Shown piece by piece: positions 53,873 to 64,000 of a DNA stretch of 64,000 bases (position 1 is the stretch's first letter; the number at the start of each line of letters is the position of its first letter). The notes under the pieces were generated by a model that saw nothing but the letters and a program-made list of their open reading frames with translations, was not told the DNA's origin and did no database searches. Position numbers and translations under genes: made by a program. The DNA comes from Rana temporaria. Its lineage: Eukaryota > Chordata > Amphibia > Anura > Ranidae. The DNA is taken from contig NC_053490.1 in NCBI RefSeq assembly GCF_905171775.1, positions 155,502,469-155,566,468 of the forward strand. Reading direction: 5' to 3'.

Positions 53873-55115
53873 CCACTTCCCGCCCGGCCTATGGCCGATT
53901 TACGTCCGGGAAGTGGTTATGAAATCCTGACAGGACGTTCTAGAACGTCCTGCAGGATTTCATGCCGCGCGCGCCCGTGGGGGCGCGCATCGCGGCGATC
54001 GGTGATGCGGGGTGTCAGTCTGACACCCTGCATCTCCGATCTCGGTAAAGAGCCTCCGGCGGAGACTCTTTACCACGTGATCAGCCGTGTCCAACCACGG
54101 CTGATCACGATGTAAACAGGAAGAGCCGCCGATGGCTCTTCCTCACTCGCGTCTGACAGACGCGAGTAGAGGATAGCCGATCTGCGGCTCTCCTGACAGG
54201 GGGGGTTAGCGCTGATTGTTTATCAGCGCAGCCCCCCCTCGGATCGCCACACTGGACCACCAGGGATGCCCACCCTGGAGCACCAGGGTGGACAAAAAAA
54301 AAAAAAAAGCTAAAAAAAAAAAAAGTCTAAAAAAAAAATAAAAAATAAAACATAAAGAAAAAAGATGCCAGTCAGTGCCCACAAATGGGCACTGACTGGC
54401 AACAGTCAGTGCTGCCACCCCAGTGTCCATCAGCGCCACCCCAGTGTCCATCAGCGCCACCCCAGTGTCCATCAGTGCCACCCCACAGTGCCCATCCATG
54501 CCCAGTGCCCACCTAGCAGTGCCCATCTGTGCCACCTATGAGTGCCCATCTGTGCCGCCCATGAGTGCCCATCTGTGCCGCCTATGAGTGCCCAGTGCCG
54601 CCCATGAGTGCCCATCAGTGCCGCCTATGTGTGCCCATCAGTGCCGCCTATGTGTGCCCATCAGTGCCGCCTATGTGTGCCCATCAGTGCCGCCTATGTG
54701 TGCCCATCAGTGTCGCATACCAGCGCCGCCAATCAGTGCCACCTCATCTGTGCCCGTCAGTACTACCTCATCGATGTCCATCAGTGCCATCTCATCGGTG
54801 CCCATTAGTGCCGCCATATCAGTGCCCGTAATTGAAAGAGAAAACTTATTTACAAAAAAATTAACATAAAAAAATAAAAACGTAATTTTTTTTCCAAATT
54901 TTCAGCCTTTTTTTAGTTGTTGCGCAAAAAAAAAAAAATCGCAGAGGTGATCAAATACCACCAAAAGAAAGCTCTATTTGTGGGGAAAAAAGGACGCCAA
55001 TTTTGTTTGGGTACAGTGTAGCATGACCGCGCAATTGCCATTCAAAGTGCGACAGTGCTGAAAGCTGAAAATTGGCTTGGGCGGGAAGCTGCGTAAGTAC
55101 CTGGTATGGAAGTGG
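53873..55115. mobile_element. TTAA-type element T1 (copy 3, diverged)
   Basis: TTAA at 53869-53872 and 55116-55119. Ends CCACTTCCCGCCCG and TATGGAAGTGG. Same plan as T1 at 30200: the hairpin string (53920-54232), A-rich tracts, minisatellite (about 54400-54830) and shared 3' segment. It is an independent insertion, not nested. Confidence 0.87.
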
Positions 55116-55119
55116 TTAA

Positions 55120-56081
55120 AGACACCTAAGGTTTTGTATTTTGTTTTATTTATGCAAATGCCATCACCCTTTTTTAATAAAAAAAACCCACTAAAAACCT
55201 CCATTGTCCCACTCTTTACCAATTGTACATAATAGCTAATAAGTTGTGGGGTTTAAAGCCTGAGGCAATGAGTAAAGTGCATCTGTATCCAGGCTATAGA
55301 CATTAAATGAAAGGTTACTGATTTCCTGCAGTTTGTTTATACCCACTACCATTTATGCATTTCAGCAATGGTTGCATTTACATTTCTCAGAGTAATTTTC
55401 CTTATGGTGACAGCAATGGACCAGATGTCTATTTATCGTCATTTGCACAAACATAGTGAATGTAACCTGTAGGTGTTTGTGATCCCAAACATGGCAAAAA
55501 AAAGCCATGTTGGGCTGTGGCTCCCTTTTATGTCCCCAATGTATGTTGAAGCCCTTCCCAGCTCCTCCTCCAATTGGTCCATCTGCAACATAATTTCTGA
55601 CAACACGCAATGTGGGTGTGCATGTGACATCAGCCATTATTTCTTTTTACATCTCTTTAGTAAACTCAGATGTATATTTGACTGACTTTATCTATTTAAG
55701 GCTGCAGTTTTGCTTGAAGTTGCTAAAAAAAACCTGAAAGGTTGCAATATACATTCACTTTGATTGAAGATCTCTTCTTGGCATTTAATCCCAAGTGGAC
55801 TATTGATGGCGGATTGCACTTCATTCATACATAGGTAGGCATATATGGCATATGTAACGGTGTATGTAGTGGTATATGATTGATTATATACTTGTAGTAG
55901 ATAATTACTACCTAATTATTTACAAAACACTATCAATTAAGGTAGTAATATTTTTTCAATAAATATTTCTAGCTCTTTGGATAAATGTTCTCCTGTAGCC
56001 CCCGGCAGTTCCTCCTCTTATTTCTGCCTTGTTAATGCTGATCTCCACATGGTTGTGTGTGGATGGTTTTTATCATATTTG
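55120..56081. other. Intergenic, nothing recognised
   Basis: The short open frames are not supported by any domain or composition signal. Confidence 0.5.
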
Positions 56082-56084
56082 TAA

Positions 56085-56521
56085 TGCCGCGTACACACGG
56101 TCGTTTTTTTGTGATGAAAAAAAAAAAAATGTTTAAAAACGTCATTTAAAATGACCGTGTGTGGGGAAAACGTCGTTTTATGTCTTCTGAAATACGACAA
56201 AAAAAAAAATGTGAGCATGCTTCAATTTTTTTATGTAGTTTTTCAAAACATCGTTTTTTTGTGTCATAAAAAATGACCGTGTGTAGCTAAAACGACGTTT
56301 TTAAACCTGCGCATGCTCAGAAGCAAGTTAGGACGCGAGCTTGAATGGAACGAGTGCCGCCGTACGTGCTGAACGTAACCGTGATTTTCTAGAGCTTGTT
56401 GAAAAAACGATGGTGTGTATGCTGCGTAGTTTTTTAAAATGATGTTTGAAAAACGTCGTTTTTTTCATGCTAAAAAATGAATTATTTTTTCATCACAAAA
56501 AACAACCGTGTGTACGCGGCA
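56085..56521. mobile_element. Harbinger-type MITE, family B (complete)
   Basis: Ends TGCCGCGTACACACGGTCG and CCGTGTGTACGCGGCA are inverted. TAA is duplicated at 56082-56084 and 56522-56524. The interior is rich in AAAAACGTCGTTT-type blocks. It is the complete relative of the elements at 28569 and 38764. Confidence 0.87.
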
Positions 56522-56524
56522 TAA

Positions 56525-57906
56525 GTACATATGAAGCATAAAACAAGACATTTGCATTTAGACTGTATTTTTATAGACATTATTGTCAATAATTATTTAC
56601 AGTTTATTTTTGTATTGTATACTTCCGATTGTTTACCCACCAAATACTCAATTAAATGCATAGATACGATTGCTCATCTTTTTGAATAATATTGGAATTA
56701 TGCTATAAATGAACCTGTAGAATACAGTGTTCTAATTTTTTAATATAATAGACAGGCAACATGGAGAATATGAGTATGGTGGTATTTTGCTATGTGTGCG
56801 TCTTGTTATATTTATCATACTGTATGCACTCTTTCGGATACCTTAAAAGTCACTTTCTTTTTCTCCTATATATTGTTGAAAATGTTTGTTATATATCCCA
56901 CAGTGGGGTTTTTAACCTGGCTTACATACAGAAGCAGCACTCCAGTCTGATTAATTTCAGTTTGAAAAAGTATTTTTCAGGTAGCTTTAGCAGTGACACA
57001 TGCTTTTTCATTAAACATTACAAGGATCACTTGGAATAGCAGAAATGGGGCAATATTTGTGGCTGTATTTTGTTCTTGTTAGTGCAAAATTGTTACATTT
57101 CTATGGGACTCTTTAAGAATGGAGAGGCTGTAGAAGATATAGATATGTAAAATTTGGCGAGCAGCAAACATTTTTAATGACAAATGATCGGTTAAAATGC
57201 ATCAGTGAAAGTGTACAGGCATGTGTTACTCCAAGAATTAAGAGACAGCAGATAACATAGTGTTTTTTAAAAATTTCCAGCAGTAGGACAGGTTTAACCC
57301 CACATTTTTTATGTGCTAGGTGCAGTAGGAAAATGCTGAACTCAATCCTCTGGTTACAAGGAGTTGCAATAATAAATAAATAAAATAATAAACAATAATT
57401 TTATGCAAAATAATATTATCTTTGTCACCACAATCAAAACTATGACTGATTTTGTGCAAATTATTCTGATTGTCTTTCAGCAGTGCCTCCAATTAATATG
57501 TTATGGGTTTGCGTCAGTAATTGCCTGAACCATTAATTATATAGAGCAATTTAGACCGGTCAAATTTCTTTAGGAACACAAATGGATCGATGTCAATACG
57601 ACAAAATAAATGAATATTTATTCACTAAGACAGACTCAACCGTGACAGAGGCTTTTGGAGGGGACTAAATGCTGGTCTCTTGTCTCCTGACTATGGGCCC
57701 TGGATTGTTAAGGGAATCCTTTGTTTCTGCTCACCATACCCTCTTAGGTATAAGTTACCCTGTGTCTATTAAGGGCACAGGATGACCAAGAAAATGGAAC
57801 AGTAATATTTATCCACAATATCTCCCTGGAAATATACAAAGACTATTCCTGGTTTAATTGATTCTATACATGTTAATTGAAAGAGCTAAAAACATTGGCC
57901 TCTGTA
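56525..57906. other. AT-rich intergenic region
   Basis: No gene is supported. The 92-codon frame at 56761 has no recognisable feature and AT-driven composition. Confidence 0.5.
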
Positions 57907-58212
57907 CAATGTAGGAGATGGATAGTCTGCTACTGGTGGTCTCCTACAATTGTGTGAAGGTGTCCCGTGTTTATACTTATGATCATATGCATTGTAGTTT
58001 GTGAGCTAAGAGAAGACACGTCTGACCTGCAAGGTAGCTAATTAATGTTTATAGTTTATGTCTGTCATTGTAATTTTATTCCTGTGTGCAGTTTGTATTG
58101 TTAGGGTAATCTGATCAGTCTATAAAAGTCTGTATTCTTGTTCAAATAAACAGCTACAGCTTTTCAGTCAAACGAGTCCTGCCTAGTTATTGGTTGTAAT
58201 ATGCAGCTATAA
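57907..58212 (+). mobile_element. Possible solo LTR (weak)
   Basis: An LTR-like order is seen: a TG start near TGTAGGAGATGG, then TATAAAAGTCTGTATTC (about 58120), AATAAACAGC (about 58146), then a U5-like GAGTCCTGCCTAG. No second LTR, primer site or target duplication was established. Confidence 0.3.
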
Positions 58213-58901
58213 TATCAAATATATATATTCAGATTCAAGGTAGTGGTATATGACAGAAGCACTCAAGCAGAGTGTGGGACGTTCTGTTGCATTTGAATAC
58301 AGACTAAATAAATTAATAATTATTCACTAAGACACATATTCACAATAAATAGTTAGATTAGTGGAATCTTACATAAAAATAAAATCGTAATAATACTCTA
58401 TAATATATGGATAGTGCTAGGTATAGAATAAAAACAAATAATTCAATGGATAGAATAACTATATATATAACCAACTATCAGACAATGGTCTGCGTTTTAC
58501 GAAGCCCAACAGAACTCCCCTGCAGAAGGAGCATGTGTTAAACTACGTAAAAATGGTACACTACTGTAGCGTAAAACCAGAAAATAATCAAATTGGAAAA
58601 ACAAAAATAGAATTAAAGAAAAATGTTATGGTTATAATATTAGAGGAGAGCAATCTAGGTATCACAAATAGTCAATCAATAGGTATATCAAGCTAAGCAA
58701 TGAATCATGATAAGGTCAATGTATTATAGTTTCAAAATGGTTGCTCGCTTACAATGGTGATTACCAGAGCCCCCTAAAACGGCTGCTTTTCCAAAATGGT
58801 GTCTCATTAGGGTGGAGATGTGTCTTACGTCCCTCAGATGTCCCATAATGAGGCGTGATGAAGAGTGTCTCACTGGATGGATAGGTGTGTGTATGGATTA
58901 A
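58213..58901. other. Intergenic, nothing firm
   Basis: AATTATTCACTAAGACA (about 58316) resembles TTTATTCACTAAGACA near 57615, a possible diverged direct repeat around the LTR-like unit. Otherwise unremarkable. Confidence 0.4.
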
Positions 58902-59611
58902 GGCCCAGATTCACATATAATTACGTTGCTCCTGGGCAGCGTAACGTATTTGATTTACGTTACACCGCCGAAGGTTTACAGCGTTAGTGCCTGATTCTCA
59001 GAACACTTACCTGTAAACTTGCGGCGGTGTATCGTAAAAGTGCTTGGCGCAAGCCCGCCCAATTCAAATGGGGCGAGCACCATTTAAATTAGGCGCGTTC
59101 CCGCGCCGAGCGTACTGCACATGCTCCGTCGGGTAAATTACCCGACGTGCATTGCGCTAAATGACGTCGCACTGACGTCATTTGCTTAGACGTTAACGTA
59201 AATGGCGTCCAGCGCCATTCACGGACGTCTTACGCAAACAACGTAGATTTTTAAAATTTCGACGCGGGAACGACGGCCATACTTAACATTGGCTGCGCCT
59301 CATAGATCCAGGGGCAACTTTACGCGTCGCAAAGGCTACGGAAACGTCGTAAATTATCTGCGTCGAGCGCGCGTACGTTCGGGAATCGTCGTAATTTGCT
59401 AATTTACATAAGCGACGGGGAAAACGACGTCGGCGACACCTAGCGACGGGAAAAAGAATTGCATTTAAGATCTGACAGCGTAAGAGCCTTACGCCTGTCA
59501 GATCTAATGGGTATCTATGCGTAACTGATTCTAAGAATCAGTCGCATAGATACCCGGGGCCAGATTAGGACTTGGTGTTGCGCCGTCGTAACGCCTTTGA
59601 GAATCTGGGCC
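58902..59611. mobile_element. TIR element with GGCCCAGATTC ends (copy 2)
   Basis: Starts GGCCCAGATTCACA and ends TGAGAATCTGGGCC. CpG-rich, non-coding, with a long hairpin near the right end (GGGTATCTATGCGTAACTGA pairs with CAGTCGCATAGATACCC). It has the same terminal style as 15055-15725. Confidence 0.75.
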
Positions 59612-59784
59612 ATAGTGTCCTCTTTATGGGTGAATAGTATGGACACAAGACCCTCTAATGGGATTCTTTAGGATATACATTTCTATGTCTTTTTAAAAGT
59701 TTCAGCAATACTTTATTGACATATAGACATACAAAAATACGTTTTTATACCATAAAATACAAATGCGGTTTTAAAAGACTGTGA

Positions 59785-60135
59785 TGCCGCGTACACGCGA
59801 TCGGTCCATCCGATGAGAACGGTCTGATGGACCGTTTTCATCGGTTAACCGATGAAGCTGACTGATGGTCAGTCGTGCCTACACACCATCGGTTAAAAAA
59901 ACGATCGTGTCAGAACGCGGTGATGTAAAACACAACGACGTGCTGAAAAAAAGAAAGTTGAATGCTTCAAAGCATGCGTCGAGTTGATTCTGAGCATGGT
60001 TAAATTTAAAACAAGTTGGCTTTTTTTTAACCTATGGATAAATAACCGATGGGGCCCACACACAATCAGTTTGGTCCGATGAAAACGGTATATCAGACCG
60101 TTCTCATCGGTTTGACCGATCGTGTGTACGTGGCA
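59785..60135. mobile_element. Harbinger-type MITE, family A (copy 2)
   Basis: Ends TGCCGCGTACACGCGATCGG and CCGATCGTGTGTACGTGGCA. Flanks are TGA and TAA, so one target copy has probably mutated. The interior matches the element at 4370-4759, with sub-terminal ACCGTTTTCATCGG hairpins. Confidence 0.85.
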
Positions 60136-60141
60136 TAAGTG

Positions 60142-62218
60142 AGTATACAGGAATAACTGTCAGAGGACTCATGTGACTGAGAGAAACCCAACGCATTTTC
60201 GAAAACTTTAAGCTTATTCTTCAGGGATAGGTGGTTATAATAATAGGCCTTTCTACAAATGCAAAAAGGATACAGTTAGACATCATATAAGTTGATTAAT
60301 ACAGAAAGGAAACATTATGTAAGTACATTTATACTGAGCCTGTAAACACAAGTATAGCTTATGGAAATCATTTAAAAGCAAAGTTTGTTTGCCGCTGCAT
60401 GCTACCAAATGTCCAGCTAGCAAGCACACTAGGAGTAAAGTTGCCCCACAAGGGGCTAGAGGAAAGTCCAAATGGTCACAGCTGAGCATCCATGAGACCA
60501 ATCTGCCAATGATAAGCAGGGCGGTCAAAGATAGTGTGCAAAAATAATGGATTGGTGCCAAATAGAAAAAAGTGTGAAAGACACAGAGCACTGCAGCAGG
60601 AGCAGAGGTGGATATTGAGGCTTCATTTCTATGGAAGTTTTTGGACGTTTTTACAGCCACTTTTCTGAGCGTTTTTTGCAGCTTAAAAACAGCTCTCCAT
60701 GTTAGTCTATGGCGTTTTTGAGCTGTAGATGGTGGAGCCATTTTTAAGCTGCAAAAAAAAAAAACAGGACCAGTGCGTTCTGAAGCTCCAGCGTTAGAGC
60801 AGTAAAAATGCCAGATGTTAAACGCTCAAAAACTCTCAAAAACTTGCAAAAAGGCTACCGCGGCATTTTTAAGCTCCAGCTCAAAAAAATAAAACATGGA
60901 CGTTTTTAAGCTGTAAAAAAGGCTAAAAAAAGTGGCTGTAAAAACGTCCATGGAAATGAAGCCTTAGACTCAATGCCACCTGCCCTCCAGGGCTGAGCGA
61001 ATCACTATTGTTCAAACCCTTTCTGGAAGGTTTTGTGTCAGGGGGTCCAGAATTTGACTAGTTCCCAGATCCTTTCTACAACACACACTGATTCATAACA
61101 GCATCTAATACCTACATTTGCAGTTTTTTCCAATTTCGCCTTTCTGTCTCCCCCTCTCCATCTCCTCAAATCTTTTATTTATTATATTGCTCTAACCCAA
61201 ATCTGCCATCATACGGTCAATGGCTGACTATTTTTGAATCACTATACATACTGACTGATAATGGCCGTATCTCCATATATGCTTACCACTGACAGTTAGC
61301 TATTCTAAATGTATTTATAAGTTGACCTCTATGTTGGCTTTTACCTGAATAGTTAAAAATAGATATGATGGTCCTTGTGTTATTTGCTACTGATATTGCT
61401 GCTTTTTCCTTCAGTCCTCCTCTAGGTGGTGCTACCATGACTATCTGTGTCCTCTCCTCCCACCCAACGCACAAGGGCCATCAGTGAGGTGATCACATGT
61501 CACTGTCAGCCTTTCTTCTGGTCTGTGAGGCTGGAAAGCTTCCCAGTTGCCATGGGACTGCTTGTGCATCGGTGAGCTGCCCCCGGCCTATGGGCATGAT
61601 GCTTGGGTCGGCTGATAACGTCATCAGTGCTCAGCATCTTTCATCATGACACTGGCAGACTCATGTGCAGAGGCACACCCCCCTCTCTCCAGACTTTTTA
61701 TAGATGCCCAGGAGGTTCTGGCAGTTTAGCTGCAGCAGCTCACCTGATTGCCGAAGAGCTATACAGGACAACACCAGGTAGTATACACTAGATGGCTCTG
61801 TCTACACAATGGAATAGTGTTTTTCTGATTGCAAAGGCTATACACTCTCTGATTCTCATTCACTGGCCTTTTTTCCTCATAGACTGTTGGATCTCGTTTC
61901 TATCTTTGGTGACCATATGCTTGGACTTTCGTCCTATGGCGGGGTGGAGCGACGTGAGTCCTAGTGTCCCCAATAGCTGGACTTTTGGTAGCATGCAATG
62001 GCAAATGAACCTTTATGCTTTTAAATGATGCAGTTTTCTGACATAATGTTTCCATTCTGTATTACTAAACTTATATGATGTCTAACTAGATCCTTTCTGC
62101 ATTTGTAATTTGAAAAGTCTTGTATTATGACCACCTATCCCTGAAGAATAAACTTTACGCTTTTGAAAAGGTTACTTTCTGTCACATGAGTCCTCTGACA
62201 GTGAAATGTGGTTATTCC
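60142..62218. repeat. Pair of long inverted repeats enclosing 1.7 kb
   Basis: 60142-60325 is about 80% identical to the complement of 62035-62218. Shared strings include GTCAGAGGACTCATGTGAC, ATTCTTCAGGGATAGGTGGT and AGTTAGACATCATATAAGTT. The enclosed DNA has a MITE at 60617-60965 and no recognised gene. It may be a DNA transposon with long TIRs or an inverted duplication. Confidence 0.75.
60617..60965. mobile_element. MITE with GGCTTCATTTC ends
   Basis: Left GAGGCTTCATTTCTATGG and right CCATGGAAATGAAGCCTT form terminal inverted repeats. Sub-terminal GGACGTTTTTACAGCCAC and GTGGCTGTAAAAACGTCC extend the match. The interior repeats AAAAACGC/GCGTTTTT motifs. Non-coding; the long minus-strand frame over its left part is spurious. 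Confidence 0.8.
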
Positions 62219-62263
62219 AAAATTGCCAGCTAGCCTGCAACAAAACGGAATTGGCCCAGTCTA

Positions 62264-62681
62264 AGGCCCCTTTCACACGGGTGGCTGTTCTGTTGCTGTT
62301 AAAAGCATTTTTTTTGTTTTGAAATTCAGAGAATCCTGGCACAGTGTTCACTTCCAGTTGTACATTGCAATTGGCTGTGTTTACATGCGGCTGCTTTGGA
62401 ACATTCTTGCTATTTCTGATGTGCTTCCTGATTTTCTTTTCTTGTTTCCGCTGCTATCTGCAGGAGAAATGGTACACTGCGATTACCTGCAATAAAATCG
62501 GTCCTGGATGCAGTAAAATTTATTTTTTCTAACTGCACCAAACCCCATGTAACGAAACCGTTGCTAAATGCAGTGTTTGAATGGGGCCATAGGAAAGCAT
62601 TGAGTGAGTTTAGCTGCAGTAGATAACTTGATCTATCCACAGCTAAAAGCTGAAGTATATCCACCCGTGTGAAAGGGGCCT
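62264..62681. mobile_element. hAT-like MITE
   Basis: Ends AAGGCCCCTTTCACACGGGT and ACCCGTGTGAAAGGGGCCT are inverted repeats of a kind common among hAT-derived short elements. A clean 8-bp target duplication was not found, so hAT is a guess from the termini. Confidence 0.65.
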
Positions 62682-62693
62682 AACAGTTCACTT

Positions 62694-62936
62694 TTTAAAG
62701 TGGTTGTAAAAAAAAAAAAAACAACCTGCAAGACAAAGGCATATTGAGCTAGTATGCATATAGCTCATTATGAATTACTTACCTTACATTGAAGCTCCCG
62801 CAGCAGTCCTCTTACCCCCCCTCCACCGGTGACATCACTCCCAGAGTTGCTTCCGGGGAATTGCGGGGCTCCAGGGGTGTGATTGGCCAGAGCCGTGATG
62901 ACGGAGCCGCCTGTAACGGCTTTACAACCACTTTAA
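62694..62936. mobile_element. MITE with TTTAAAGTGGTTGTAAA ends
   Basis: TTTAAAGTGGTTGTAAA at the left is the complement of TTTACAACCACTTTAAA at the right, enclosing 243 bp of non-coding DNA. It abuts the hAT-like MITE on one side and a Harbinger-type MITE on the other. Confidence 0.8.
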
Positions 62937-62948
62937 AAACAAGGTTTA

Positions 62949-63150
62949 TGCCGCATACACACGATCGGTCAAACCGATGAGAACGGTCTGATGGACCGTT
63001 TTCATCGGACCAAACCGATCGTGTGTAGGCCCCATCGGTTAATTATCCATAGGATAAAAAAAAAGCAATCTTGTTTTAATTTTAACCGATAGATACCTAA
63101 CTAAAAGAAAAAAAAACGATCGTTTGTAGGCACGTCCATCGGATCATTCA
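62949..63150. mobile_element. Harbinger-type MITE, family A (3'-truncated)
   Basis: Left end TGCCGCATACACACGATCGG after TTA (62946-62948), with the family hairpin GAACGGTCTGATGGACCG. The sequence loses similarity after CACGTCCATCGGATCA, so the right end is missing. Confidence 0.75.
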
Positions 63151-64000
63151 CAGGAAGTGCAAAAAGGATGAAGGCACAATATGCAGAGGTTAAAAAAAAC
63201 AACTCCGTAATCTTCAAATCTCATATGTGATGTTATACCAGGCCAAACTTTGGGTTATCGCTAGAGATGAGACAATTTTTTTTTCACAGGCCTAAAATAG
63301 CTGCAATATGGCTAAAATCTTTTCTATTGATGCAATAATGCAAATAAATAAAGTTGAGGTTGCCCTATCGAACAAAATGTCCTCGCTACTATAAGCTAAA
63401 GGCAGAGGAAGATTGTCCTTACTCCTTAATCACAATTTTTTTTTCAAGCCTGGAATGGGTTACTCCCCCCCCCCGTTTTTTTTTTCCTAGAGGAAAAATG
63501 TTTTATAGAAGTTTTTTTTATTTTATTTAATTTTTTTGAGCATATAAAAAAATATTATTGTGTTAATGTTACAAAGCATGAATATATGGGTAAGACTGAC
63601 TGGATAATCAAATAAACCCGATTGAGGATTTCTGGAGACAGCTCCATGGAACTGATATGTTTTTTGATTTAGAAATATTTTTTGGCTGCTGCATATATTT
63701 TCGTTTTTGATAATGGCTAATGATCTAGCATTTATGTCTTGAAATGTGAGAAGATTGAAGGATCCAGTAAAAAAAAAAAAATATCTTCTCCACTATAGGA
63801 CAATATAATGTATCAATTGTCTGCCTGCAAAAAAATCTTTTTTTCTCAGAATGCTACTTCTCTACTAAAGAATGGGAGGTTTCCTACTCAATATCACTCA
63901 GTATATTCTACATTTGCTAGAGGGGTTACTGTAGTATATTAATATCTTCTAGGATTACAGTTTCTTGCAGGCAGACATTGATAGAGTCTCAGGGCAGATA
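63151..64000. other. AT-rich intergenic sequence to window end
   Basis: Homopolymer runs and no gene, repeat boundary or RNA recognised. Confidence 0.5.

Noticed and set aside
56761..57039. 92-codon frame with a membrane-like N-terminus
   Set aside because: Phe/Tyr/Leu-rich translation expected in AT-rich DNA; no other evidence.
57602..58338. Direct repeats (TTATTCACTAAGACA) as target duplications of the LTR-like unit
   Set aside because: The repeats are diverged and lie several hundred bases outside the LTR-like boundaries, so they do not fit.
60283..60741. 152-codon minus-strand frame with hydrophobic segments
   Set aside because: It overlaps the end of a MITE and an arm of the long inverted repeat, with no recognisable domain.

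Overview
The window is eukaryotic, repeat-dominated intergenic DNA. I infer an anuran amphibian, probably a ranoid frog. The reasons are intact vertebrate-type DIRS, L1 and PIF/Harbinger elements, many TTAA- and TWA-flanked non-autonomous DNA transposons, frog-type dispersed repeats and long TG/TA and ATT microsatellites. I found no convincing host protein gene, tRNA or rRNA. Every real coding region belongs to a transposable element. The species is an inference from repeat style, not a database match.

Layout: 0-5 kb holds repeat ends, a 21-bp minisatellite, a 1.6-kb satellite of 31/33-bp units and a dispersed frog repeat split by a Harbinger-type MITE. 5.33-13.79 kb is a long PIF/Harbinger element with an intact two-exon DDE transposase (minus), a Myb/SANT-like protein gene (plus) and a decayed MADF-BESS-like gene (minus) that diverges from the Myb gene. 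13.8-20.7 kb holds a TIR element, a 70-bp tandem array, a Tc1 fragment, two copies of a dispersed repeat and a 24-bp minisatellite. 20.69-26.53 kb is a structurally complete DIRS tyrosine-recombinase retrotransposon: inverted terminal repeats, internal complementary region, gag with one frameshift, RT/RNase H/methyltransferase ORF and overlapping recombinase. 26.5-33.8 kb holds a palindromic TIR element, an old L1 remnant split by a MITE, an LTR-like unit and nested TTAA elements.

A segment of about 10.19 kb (23576-33768) is repeated in tandem, almost base for base, as 33769-43963. One breakpoint lies inside the DIRS reverse transcriptase and the other inside L1 ORF2. The complete L1 lies at 42743-49497 (minus strand). 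It has intact ORF1 and ORF2 and perfect 16-bp target-site duplications, so it looks young. 49.5-64 kb holds further TTAA elements, a TIR element with a 330-bp palindrome, an ATT microsatellite, several MITEs, a possible solo LTR and a pair of long inverted repeats.

The genes do not form a host pathway. Three self-contained mobilisation systems are present: Harbinger transposase with a DNA-binding partner, DIRS RT with recombinase, and L1 ORF1p with an endonuclease/RT. They sit among short elements they may have mobilised. The most notable items are the recent tandem duplication, the apparent three-gene Harbinger, the intact L1, and the hairpin cluster that keeps its pairing between diverged TTAA-element copies.
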